Translations under genes and position numbers: made by a program
The notes under the pieces: generated by a model
The model's database searches: none
The model's input: only the letters and a program-made list of their open reading frames with translations
What the model was told of the DNA's origin: nothing
Assembly (NCBI GenBank): GCA_019359395.1
Contig: JAHHHK010000021.1
Span: forward strand, 1 to 64,000
Direction of reading: 5' to 3'
Length of the DNA: 64,000 nucleotides
DNA from: Komarekiella atlantica HA4396-MV6
GTDB lineage: Bacteria; Cyanobacteriota; Cyanobacteriia; Cyanobacteriales; Nostocaceae
In this document: piece after piece, positions 33,526-43,900 of the stretch
Numbering within the stretch: the stretch's first letter is position 1
Layout of the letters: every line of letters starts with the position of its first letter

Positions 33526-35700
33526 TCAAAACAAACTTCTAGGACGCACTCTATTTGCCTCATCAACCAAGCGGATTTTTTCATTGCCATTTGCGAGGTG
33601 TGCCAGATCGCGCAAAGCTTTTTCTAGCCCTTTTCTTAAATGCACTTCTTGAAATGGTTGTCCCAAAATTGTTAAGTCAGAAGCAGCTTGTAACTGCCGC
33701 GAAGTCAGCAAGTTCAGGGCAGTATCCAAGACTTGTTGAGTCAGCCGATAGCGATCTATCCCTTCCAATGTGAGTGCTTCAATTGCCGTTGAAGCTGCCT
33801 GGAGTTCTTGGGTTCCGGGAACAGAACGATCGCGGTTAATTAAAGTCCGGGCAATTTCTACGCGCGATCGCGTAAACAAATTAGAAGTTTGAGGTATACG
33901 TTCTAACGCCGCTACTGCACCGTTGCGATCGCCCATAGCACAAAGGCAACGAGCCAACCCAAACGCCGCTGATACATAACCAGGATCGGTACGAGATACT
34001 AAGTCATACATGTTAATTGCTAATTGGTAATTTTGCGCCTGCTCCGCCGCCAGCCCCAAAGCTAGTTTAGGAGCTACTTCCCCCGGTAGGTCAAAATAAA
34101 CCTGGTCAAATGCTAACTGTGCTTCTTGAAATTTACCCTGTGCCATCAGCGCTCGACCCCGATACCAGAATATTCGCCAGTCCCAAGGGTCTTTAGCTTC
34201 GACAGTTGCTAAAGCTTGCTCTATATCGCTGTATTCATTCATTTCAATGAGAGTATTTGCCAAGCGGAACCATGCTTCACTGGTATTAGCAACTTGCTTA
34301 GCAACAACCTCTAAACTAACAGCCCGCTTGACTGGATCGGCGATCGCACTGGCATTGAGTACTGCATTGAAGCCAGGATCGCTAGAGTCTAAAATCGGTA
34401 CAGGCAATTGCTGGTAGTCAATTTTTATCGGTTCAAAATCACCACTATTTGTTAGAGCCAGCATATCTCCACCAAATAAGTTACTGGCAGATGGACGAGG
34501 GATATTAGTTGAGACAGCCACGACTTCTCGCAGCACACCCAACAATTGATCTGCCATTTCATCCGCCAACTGAAAACGATCATCGGGATTTTCAGCCGTT
34601 ACTTTAATCAGGAATCGATAAAGTGACTCTTGCTGAGCAAACAAAGATTCTTCTTGGGGACTAGGCAGCTTATAAAGATGTTCTTTGTTAAAACCTCGAA
34701 TATCAGTCAGCAACACTGCCAAAGTTCTACCTACGGTAAATAGATCCGAGACGACTGTAGGGCCTTCACCTGCTTCGGGAGCGCTGTAGCCCATAGTACC
34801 GTAGATATCACCATCGGGGTCATCGATGCGGCGGACACCACCTAAGTCAATTAACTTCACGTCGCCACCCTCGACCATGATGTTATCTGGCTTGAAGTCG
34901 CAGTATACTAAGCCCAAGGAATGCAGATAAGCAAATGCGCTAAGGATGCGGTGAATATAGGCGATCGCCTCCGCTACTGGTAACGGCCCGCGACTCTTGC
35001 GAATTTCCCTCAAAGTTTTACCACCGACATACTCCATGACGATAAAACCCTCACTATCGTGGTTAACAAAGTTATAAATACCAACGATATTGGGGTGTTT
35101 CACTGCTGCGAGAAATTGCCTTTCTGCTACGGCGACGGCTGCACTAGATGCATCTTCAGTATTTAGCAGTCCCTTAAGAACAACGTAACGAGATAGAGTT
35201 TTATCAAAGCCCAAGTAGATCCAACCTAAACCACCATAAGCGATCGCTCCTTTAACTTCATATTGACCCACCACTAAATCACCAGGATGGAGAGTAGGAA
35301 TGAACGAAAACTTCTGTCCGCACTTACTGCAAAATCCCTTTTCTCGTCGCAGTTGGTTATTGCAATTCGAGCAGAAGCGTTTATTCTCCGGTACTTTCGG
35401 GTCAAGTATAATGGCTTTTTCTGGCTCCGTTGAAGGCAGATCCGGCACAGAAACGAGTCCGGCCCCTAACTGCTTGCGACTACTGCGGGCAGAAGTGCTA
35501 CTAGTACGCCGTGAACCTTGGGAACGTTTAGTTAGCGGCGAGGAACCAGTACCCGTAGTAATGGGTGAACTCCTACTTGTGTTAGCCGTGCTTTGCTTCT
35601 GGCTAACCAACGTTTTCACCGCTGCAAGTCCGCAGACATTACAGTAATCATCTTCGATAATACCAGTACATCCATTTCTTGAGCAGGTTAAGCCTTCCAT
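33526..35700 (-). CDS. PknG-like Ser/Thr protein kinase with zinc ribbons and TPR tail
   Basis: 724 residues. An N-terminal zinc-ribbon-like CSRNGC...YCNVCG is followed by a Ser/Thr-rich linker and a second ribbon (FCSNCNNQ...FCSKCGQ, about 107-128). The kinase domain (about 145-395) has the glycine loop AYGGLGWIYLG, the lysine in VVLKGLL, the catalytic loop VYCDFKPDN and IDLGGVRR. It uses CDF instead of HRD, and the metal motif is DLG, both as in mycobacterial PknG. TPR-like helices fill about 460-720. It is the kinase partner of the PP2C, vWA and FHA genes downstream. Confidence 0.92.
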   Translation of the reverse strand: MEGLTCSRNGCTGIIEDDYCNVCGLAAVKTLVSQKQSTANTSRSSPITTGTGSSPLTKRSQGSRRTSSTSARSSRKQLGAGLVSVPDLPSTEPEKAIILDPKVPENKRFCSNCNNQLRREKGFCSKCGQKFSFIPTLHPGDLVVGQYEVKGAIAYGGLGWIYLGFDKTLSRYVVLKGLLNTEDASSAAVAVAERQFLAAVKHPNIVGIYNFVNHDSEGFIVMEYVGGKTLREIRKSRGPLPVAEAIAYIHRILSAFAYLHSLGLVYCDFKPDNIMVEGGDVKLIDLGGVRRIDDPDGDIYGTMGYSAPEAGEGPTVVSDLFTVGRTLAVLLTDIRGFNKEHLYKLPSPQEESLFAQQESLYRFLIKVTAENPDDRFQLADEMADQLLGVLREVVAVSTNIPRPSASNLFGGDMLALTNSGDFEPIKIDYQQLPVPILDSSDPGFNAVLNASAIADPVKRAVSLEVVAKQVANTSEAWFRLANTLIEMNEYSDIEQALATVEAKDPWDWRIFWYRGRALMAQGKFQEAQLAFDQVYFDLPGEVAPKLALGLAAEQAQNYQLAINMYDLVSRTDPGYVSAAFGLARCLCAMGDRNGAVAALERIPQTSNLFTRSRVEIARTLINRDRSVPGTQELQAASTAIEALTLEGIDRYRLTQQVLDTALNLLTSRQLQAASDLTILGQPFQEVHLRKGLEKALRDLAHLANGNEKIRLVDEANRVRPRSLF

Positions 35701-35769
35701 TAGGACATTCCTACGATTTTGGATTGGTCATTTGTCATTGATTATCCTTTCTCCCCCTGCCCCTGCTTA

Positions 35770-37005
35770 CTATTTGCTATTCAACCTTTTTTCATACTTG
35801 GATACTAATTCAGCAGCTTGATCTAGAGGAGTTGGTCGCGTGTGGAGCAGTTGCTTTGCTTCCTCGGCTAATTCAGCTAGGATGACATCTTCTATCAATC
35901 CTCGTGCTTGGGCTTTGGCTTTGAGGGCATCGAGGCGTCCGCGTAGTTCTCGACGAGTTTCTAGGGGAGTGGTATTAGCTACACATGTTTGTTTTTCTGA
36001 TGTTATGTACTCTCTGGTTTTGATAGTCAAATTTTCTAAACCAACCATAACCGGATTCACCAAACCCTCCGCTAACTTAGTTTCTAATCTTGTTAGCCAT
36101 TGGCTGAGAGCATCGATTTGCACCTGAGTCAATGGAGTGGCCAGCATTGAATGATCCACGACTTTTTCCTGGCTTTCCGCAAAAGCTGCGATAGATTTTG
36201 AGTTGAGTTCTGTTAATTGCTGTAATAGGTCATGAGCGATCGCAAATTTCTCCCGTATTTGAGCCTGCTGTTTAGCCTCTTGCTCTAAAGCTACTTTCAC
36301 CTGTGCCAGCAATGGCTGAATTTGCTGCTCTACATCCTCACTCACTCCCAGAGGATCTTGCTCAATGCGATCGCGCAAGGAAGCGATCGTCTCACGAGCT
36401 AGAACAAGTTCATTGAAGGAATGTTGACCCAGCGATTCAGCTAATTGTTGCAGTGAGCGAATTTGATTTTCTGCATTTGTCAGCATCAAATCCAGATTTG
36501 TCCAAGCGGCTTCAACAGCCAGAAGTGTGTCCCTAGCCACAGAGAACGCGTCTGTCATCACTTCAACTAGCAATCTGGGAGTGATTTTATTTACATTCTG
36601 TGCCCCAGTCAATAGTCCTCTTTGTGCCAGTGGCGTTTCCACGGCAGGTAACTCAATTGAGGCTCCTGTTAGGAGTTGTTTAATCTCATCTATTTTTTGC
36701 TCACCCACCATCAAAAAACCAATTTTCTGCTCTCTGGGCAAAAAGCGCGGTAATTGTTGTCGCAGCTTTGTTGCTTGATTAACTGTTTGCACCAACAGAT
36801 CAAAGTATTGAAACAATTTGTTTACTGATTCCAGCGCTGGAGCAACTCGCGCCGCAGTGATTCCCGTCAAATGCGCTCCGGGAAAACCAGGGCTACCACA
36901 GAGGCGTTGATATGTTGGCAGTTCTTGCAATTCGAGAAGATTTTGACTAGCAATTTTGACCTTGTTTTTCCAGTCGGCTAAAAGTTGATCAATTTCAACT
37001 GCCAT
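35770..37005 (-). CDS. Long helical protein upstream of the PknG-like kinase, unknown function
   Basis: 411 residues from the ATG at 37005, chosen because AGGAGCGATCGCT precedes it; the open frame extends 17 codons further. The protein is almost entirely helical with heptad-like stretches (IRSLQQLAESLG, ASLRDRIEQDPL, QEKVVDHSML) and no membrane segment. I recognise no family. It is the first gene of the five-gene minus-strand phosphosignalling series, 69 bp from the kinase. It could be a scaffold or a substrate; this is inference. Confidence 0.75.
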   Translation of the reverse strand: MAVEIDQLLADWKNKVKIASQNLLELQELPTYQRLCGSPGFPGAHLTGITAARVAPALESVNKLFQYFDLLVQTVNQATKLRQQLPRFLPREQKIGFLMVGEQKIDEIKQLLTGASIELPAVETPLAQRGLLTGAQNVNKITPRLLVEVMTDAFSVARDTLLAVEAAWTNLDLMLTNAENQIRSLQQLAESLGQHSFNELVLARETIASLRDRIEQDPLGVSEDVEQQIQPLLAQVKVALEQEAKQQAQIREKFAIAHDLLQQLTELNSKSIAAFAESQEKVVDHSMLATPLTQVQIDALSQWLTRLETKLAEGLVNPVMVGLENLTIKTREYITSEKQTCVANTTPLETRRELRGRLDALKAKAQARGLIEDVILAELAEEAKQLLHTRPTPLDQAAELVSKYEKRLNSK

Positions 37006-37924
37006 AGCGATCGCTCCTATACAAAAGAGGTCTTCCCGGATATTGACAAGCAGCAAGGTAACTATGCAATTATATGTATATTTTTTTAATCGTCCTCTAA
37101 ATCAACATACTATTCTCGAACATTATAAAACCCGATAGCCGCTGGCTCCCTTGCTCGTACAGCACTCAAGAAGGAGATCGCTATATCTACAATTAGCTAA
37201 AACTCATTAATATAGCATAATTAGTCTCATATTTATCACAATATTTGAAAAACAGAGGTTAAAATATTTTTTGTGGCAGACTATGTAGCTGAGCTACAAA
37301 GAAGTTACAGTTGGTCATTATTATTTATTAACTGTTTGAAATATTTTAATTATTCGCTTAAGTGTCTTAAATGTCTTAAATGTCTACTTGATTATTTGCT
37401 AAGTGTCTTAAATGTCTTAAATGTCCACTTAGTTATTCACTTAAGTACCTTAACTAGCTTAATTGTCTACTAAGTATTGTCTTAATTGTCTTATCTGCTA
37501 TTGCGTTTTATTGATAAAACTGAGATTATTTGGAAGCTTGGTTAAACATGTCAGTTTAATATAGCGGTTATCATTTGAGTGAGGTGCAAAAAAAAGTAAT
37601 TAACCAATGATTGAGTATTTAAAAGGTTTAAGAGCTTAACTTAACATACTATATATAAACATTGTTTGAGCAAAAATTTACTGATAGTAGCCAGAGTAAA
37701 AATTTTATAGTCATATCAAGAGTTGATTGAGGATTATAAAATTTGGAGTAACAAAGAAATACTTACTAAAGTTTAAAGTTACGATAGTTTTTTTATCAGG
37801 AGTTACACAAATTTCAAGTTGTTGTTTGATTGACATATTATGATTCCTTATGTCAAACCTGATTGAGATTATCTTATCTAGCAGAAAGTACTGCTAAAAA
37901 AAGGAATTATTGAAAATAATTTTT
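37006..37924. other. AT-rich intergenic region upstream of the NRPS cluster
   Basis: About 920 bp between divergent genes. It carries the short direct repeats described at 37352-37495. Otherwise it is AT-rich with no gene. It must contain the promoter for the NRPS cluster and that of the minus-strand kinase locus. No clear -10/-35 pair or operator can be claimed. Confidence 0.6.
37352..37495. repeat. Direct repeats of TGTCTTAAA-type units upstream of NRPS 1
   Basis: About eight to ten units of AAGTGTCTTAAATGTCTTAA character, with periods of 9-11 and larger blocks of about 50 bp (CTTAAATGTCTTAAATGTC occurs twice). The array degenerates to CTTAATTGTCTTA at the right. It lies about 430-570 bp upstream of the NRPS start. 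It could be a simple-sequence expansion or a cluster of regulator sites. Confidence 0.75.
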
Positions 37925-40900
37925 ATGAGTACACAAAATTTTTTTAAACATATTTCTAAGCAAAATATTACTGTTACAGCTACATTTACAAGCGAACCAC
38001 TTGAGGATTCTCTATCGTATTGGCTTGAAGAAATAGGAGTTCCTTATTCAATAGAGTTTGCTCCTTATCATCAGGTATTTCAAGAACTGCTCAATCCAGC
38101 CAGCCTTCTAGCTAACAATCAAGATGGAGTAAATGTAGTTCTGGTTAGATTTGAGGATTGGGAAGTAAATAAGAACCGTCTACAACTAACCGTTGACGAT
38201 GATCTCAAAGCAGAAATTTTAGGCGATCGCACACTACACACTTTACCCAATCACTTAGAAATCGCTCACCTTAACCAGTACGAAACTGAGTATCTATATC
38301 AAGAAATTTTTGGCGACCGCGTCTATTTAAAGCATGGAATTGTCTTCAATGAAGACGACTGTATAATCGATGTCGGAGCAAATATTGGTTTATTCACTTT
38401 ATTTGCCCAGCAAAAATCACCAAAAAGCACTATTTACGCATTTGAGCCTGCACCTCACGCCTTTGACAAGTTACAGACTAATGCCAAGCTCTACTGTCAA
38501 AATACCCATCTTTTTAATTGCGGATTAGGTGGTGAATCCAGAGAAGAAACTTTCACTTTTTATCCTCGTTCTTCAGTTTTCTCAAGTTTTGCAGCTGATA
38601 CAGAGCAAGATGAAAAAGCTATTCGCTCAGTCATTATTAATATGCTGCAACGCGATAATTCTCTAGATGAAGAGTCGTTAGAGCGCTTAGCTGATGAATT
38701 TCTCAAGGATAGACTAGAGCGAGAAACTTATCAAGCTCAGCTGCGAACTCTTTCAGAAATTATCGAAGAATATAAGATTGAAAAGATTGATTTATTGAAA
38801 CTAGATGCTGAAAAAAGCGAGTTAGCAATTCTTCAAGGGATTAAAGACAATCACTGGTCATTGATTAAACAAATAGTCATAGAGGTGCATGACCAAGAAG
38901 GCAGTACGATTAAACAAGTCATGCGCTTACTTGAAGACAAAGGCTTTAAATTTGTTGTGGATGAAGAGTCTCTGCTGCATGGTTCGGGACTCTATAATAT
39001 CTACGCTACTCGCCTCAACCAAAAGCACAACCCAGGATCACAGCAATTAGAGAAAAATGTAGCCCAAATAGAGCAAACCGTCAGAGATTTTGGCAGTGCC
39101 TTGAAAACTGCAACAACACGCTCATCAAATCCCTACTTGGTCTGTATCTGTCCTCCATCTCCAACTACTGATACACCATCTAACATCTTACATGAAAGAA
39201 TGCAAGAACTGTTAGCAGCCGATCTCAAGAATGTCAGCGGTGTGTACCTGATAAAAAGTCAAGAACTGACTAGTACTTACCCAGTAGAAGAGTACTACGA
39301 CCCATACGGAGACGAACTAGGACATATTCCCTATACACCAACCTTTTTCTGCGCCCTTGGAACGATGCTGGCGCGGAAAATCTTTGCTTTAAAGAGCTAT
39401 CCCTATAAGGTGATTGCCCTTGACTGCGACCATACCTTATGGAACGGTGTTTGTGGCGAAGATGGAGTTGCTGGAGTGAAAATCGATCCACCATTGCGAT
39501 CGCTACAAGAATTTATCATAGGGCAGCAAGCAGCAGGAAAGTTGATTTGTTTGTGTAGTAAGAATCAAGAAGAAGATGTATTTGCAGTCTTTGACCAACA
39601 TCCAGATATGTTACTTAAGCGCCATCATCTCGTCAATTGGCGGATTAACTGGCGATCAAAATCGGAAAATCTCAAGTCTCTAGCTACCGAACTGCAACTG
39701 AGTTTAGAGAGCTTCATTTTCATTGATGACAATCCAGTTGAGTGTGCTGAAGTTAGAGCAAACTGTCCAGAAGTCCTGACCCTCCAACTTCCTCAAGAGT
39801 GCGACCACATCCCGCAATATTTAGAGCATATTTGGGCTTTCGACCAACTCCAAGCTACGCAAGAAGACCAACAAAGAACCAATCTCTATCAACAGAATGT
39901 CCAGCGCCAGCGTTTACAACAAGATTCTCTCTCCTTTACTGATTTCCTCACCCAACTGAACTTAGAAATTGAGATTTCCCCAATGCAAAACGAGCAACTT
40001 TCGCGGGTTGCTCAACTTACTCAACGCACCAATCAATTTAACCTCACAACAATCCGCCGATCTGAGTCTAAAATTCAACAACTTTGTAACTCAGGAAAAT
40101 TAGAGTGTCGAGTGGTTAAGGTCAAAGACCGTTTTGGAGATTATGGCTTAGTAGGTCTGCTCTTATTTGCAACTCAAGAAAATGCCCTAGTTGTAGACAC
40201 ATTTTTGCTTAGTTGTCGGGTACTTGGTCGGGGTGTAGAGCATAAAATGCTGTCCTATTTAGGAACTCTCGCTCAAGAAAGAGGATTGGAACGAGTCGAG
40301 CTTTTCTATACATCTACAAAGAAGAATCAACCAGCCTGGGATTTTCTAGCTAGTGTTGGTAGACAATTTCAGCAAAAGAAAGATGGTGGTTGGTTATTCG
40401 AGTTTCCATCTCAAACCGCATCTGAAAGTAGTTTTATATTTATATCTGATACAAATACAGTAGCTAATAAACCCGATCAAGAAGCGAAATCTATACAGGG
40501 AAGAATCGAACCGCAGAGGCGCAGAGAACACAGAGGAATAGGAGTTAGAGAGAAATTCGGCGTAAGTCCTGTATCTGATAGCCCAGTAAAAATAACCTCC
40601 GCCGCAGACTTTTTTGAACGCATTGCCCACAATCTATACAGTCCCGAACTCATCCTCAAAGAAATTACATCCCGACAACAACGCCAACGTCCTCAGTTAG
40701 ATATAGAATTTGTTGCTCCTCGCACCCCCATAGAAAAAGCGATCGCACATCTATTCGCAGAAGCCCTCAAACTTGACAGAGTGGGTATTAATGATAACTT
40801 CTTTGAATTAGGTGGCGATTCGATTCGGGGTGCTATTCTAATTAATAAACTGCAAGCGCAATTAAACGAGATTGTTCATTTCGTTGTTTTATTTGATACT

Positions 40901-43900
40901 AAAACAGTTGCTAGATTAGCAGCTTACATAGAAGAAAACTACCCACAAGCAGCAGCAAAACTCCTGGGTAAAGAAATAAATTCAACTATTGAGCTACCAC
41001 AAGAGCGCATCGATGAAGCTAAAGTTTTGCAAATGCGCTCTTTGATTCCCTCTATTGCACCCCCAGTAGATGACGACGCAAGCAAAAACCCGCCAGCTAT
41101 CTTTATCCTCTCGCCTCATCGTAGCGGTTCTACCTTACTGCGCGTCATTCTCGGAGGAAATCCGCAGTTGTTCGCGCCTCCAGAATTGGAACTGCTGACG
41201 TTTAATACTCTTCAAGAACGAAAAGCAGCATTTTCTGGACGTTACAGCTTTTGGGCGGAAGGGACGATTCGCACAATCATGCAAATTCAGGGGTGTAATG
41301 CAGAAGAGGCGATCGCACTTATGGAAGAATTGGAAGCGAGAAATCTCACCACCAAGCAATTCTATCGCCTTATACAGCAATCTCTGGGCGATAAAATCTT
41401 GGTAGACAAGACCCCCTCCTACTCTATAGATGTAGAAACCCTCAAACGGGCAGAAATAAACTTTCAAAACCCTCTCTACATCCATCTTGTGCGTCATCCT
41501 TATGCAACGATGCGCTCTTATGAAGAAGCCAGAGTAGAGCAAACATTTCCCTATCAACATCCCTTCAATAGGCGAGAACTCGCTGAACTCGTTTGGCTAA
41601 TTAGCCATCAAAATATTCTCGAATTCTTGCAACAAGTTCCCCAACACCGCCAATATCAAGTCAAGTTTGAAGACATCGTTAGCCAACCACAGACTAGTGT
41701 TGAGGGCTTATGCCAATTTTTAGGGCTAGAATTCCATCCTGATATGCTGCAACCTTATAAAGAGAAAAAGCAGCGAATGACCGATGGGATCTATGCCCAG
41801 TCGAGAATGGTGGGGGATGTGAAATTTCACGAACATCAGGGCATCAATGCTAACACCGCAGATAGTTGGAAACAGTATTACAGCAGCGACTTTTTAGGTA
41901 ATGTGACTTGGCAATTAGCAGAGTCTTTGGGATATCAAAAGAATAACGGTGCTATTGCGAAAGTGAGTCGGGGACATCAAACAGAATCTCAGACATTCCC
42001 TCTTTCTTTCGCCCAGCAACGCCTATGGGTTTTGGCGCAATTGGAGCCGGACAGCCCTTTTTACAATATGTTTAAGGCTGTTCGTCTGAACGGGCGTGTG
42101 AATATAGAAGTTTTAGAACGCAGTCTCAACGAGATTATCCGCCGTCACGAAGTTTTACGCACCACTTTTAGTGCAGTGGAGGGAACGCCTGTACAGGTAA
42201 TTGCTCCCCACGCAACTATGAAACTCTCGGTTGTAAACTTGCAAGGATTGTCAGGACAAGAACAGTCGCAACAATTGCAACTTTTAGCAACCCAGGATCA
42301 ATTACAGCCTTTTGACCTGACTAAAGGACTGTTGCTACGAGTCACTTTAGTACGGTTAAATAACGAACCACAGAGGCACGGAGAACACAGAGGAAGAGAA
42401 AGAGAGAAAGATTCTAAATTTTGGTTTACTCAGCAAAGTTGCTTTGACAAACCACTAGTAAAACTCAAGTCAGAGTCTTATGCTTTGTTATTGACTATGC
42501 ACCACATTATCGGTGATGGCTGGTCAATGGGAGTATTGATCAAAGAATTGTCGAGTTTGTATCGAGGCTTCTTGGTTGGTGATTCTTCTTCCCTCCCGGA
42601 GTTACCGATTCAATACGCAGATTTTACGATTTGGCAACGCCAATGGTTGCAAGGAAAAGCATTACAAACCCCAATCAATTACTGGAAGCAACAGTTAGCA
42701 GATGCACCACCTTTGTTGGAACTACCTACGGATAGACCGCGTCCTGCTGTGCAAACTTTCCGGGGTTGGTGTTTTTCCTTCCAGCTAGATGCAAAACTGA
42801 CGGAAAAGTTAAAAGAACTCAGCCACAAGTCGGGAACCACCCTATTTATGACTTTGATGGCGGCTTATGCTACTCTATTGTTCCGTTACAGTGGTCAAGA
42901 AGATATTCTGCTAGGAACACCGATCGCTAGCCGCAATCATCAGGATATAGAGGGGTTAATTGGCTTTTTTGTCAATACCTTGGTGATGCGAACTCGACTA
43001 GAAGGCAATCCCAGTTTCTCAAAGCTACTAATGCAAGCAGAACGCACTTGCATGGATGCCTATGCGAATCAAGATGTTCCTTTTGAACAGATTGTCGAAG
43101 CTTTGCAAATAGAGCGCAGTCTTAGCCATAGTCCGCTATTTCAGGTGATGTTTGCGTTGCAGAATGCCCCGATGGAGCAATTAGAAACCCCTGATTTAAC
43201 TATCGCACCCTTACATCTAGATAATGTCAATGCCAAGTTTGACCTCACATTACAGATGTGGGAAAACACAGACGAAGGAAACTCTCTACAAGGGTTTTGG
43301 CAATATAATACCGATTTGTTTGATGAAGACAGAATCGCTCGCATGACTGGTCATTTCCAGACATTATTAGCAGGAATTGTGGCGAATCCTGAAGAATCGG
43401 TCGGTACATTACCATTGCTAACTGAGCGTGAACGTCATCAATTATTAGTGGAATGGAATGATACTCACATACCATATCCCGATACTAAAACTATCCATCA
43501 AGTATTTGAGGAGCAAGTAGAACAAACACCCGATGCGATCGCACTGGTGTATGAGAATGAGTCTCTGACATATCGGGAATTGAACGATCGCGCCAATCAA
43601 TTAGCGCATTATCTGCAAAGCTTGGGAGTCGGGACAGAAGTACTGGTAGGGATTTGCGTTGAGCGATCACCACAGATGATTATCGGAATGCTGGCAATTC
43701 TCAAAGCAGGTGGTGCTTACGTTCCTCTAGACTCCAGCTATCCTCAAGAACGCTTGGCTTATATGCTGAATGATTCTCAGGTATCAATACTACTGACTCA
43801 AAAACAGTTAGTAGATCAGATACCGGAAACCAACGCTCAAATTGTATTTTTAGATACTGACTGGAAAGAAGTAATTAGCAAATATAGCCAGGAAAACCCC

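Noticed and set aside
33300-33590. 97-residue N-terminal extension of the PP2C phosphatase
   Set aside because: It consists of repeat-encoded residues. The zinc ribbon begins exactly at the ATG at 33299, which is the natural start.
37273-37473. 66-residue frame rich in LKCLKCL
   Set aside because: Translation of the simple TGTCTTAAA repeat upstream of the NRPS.
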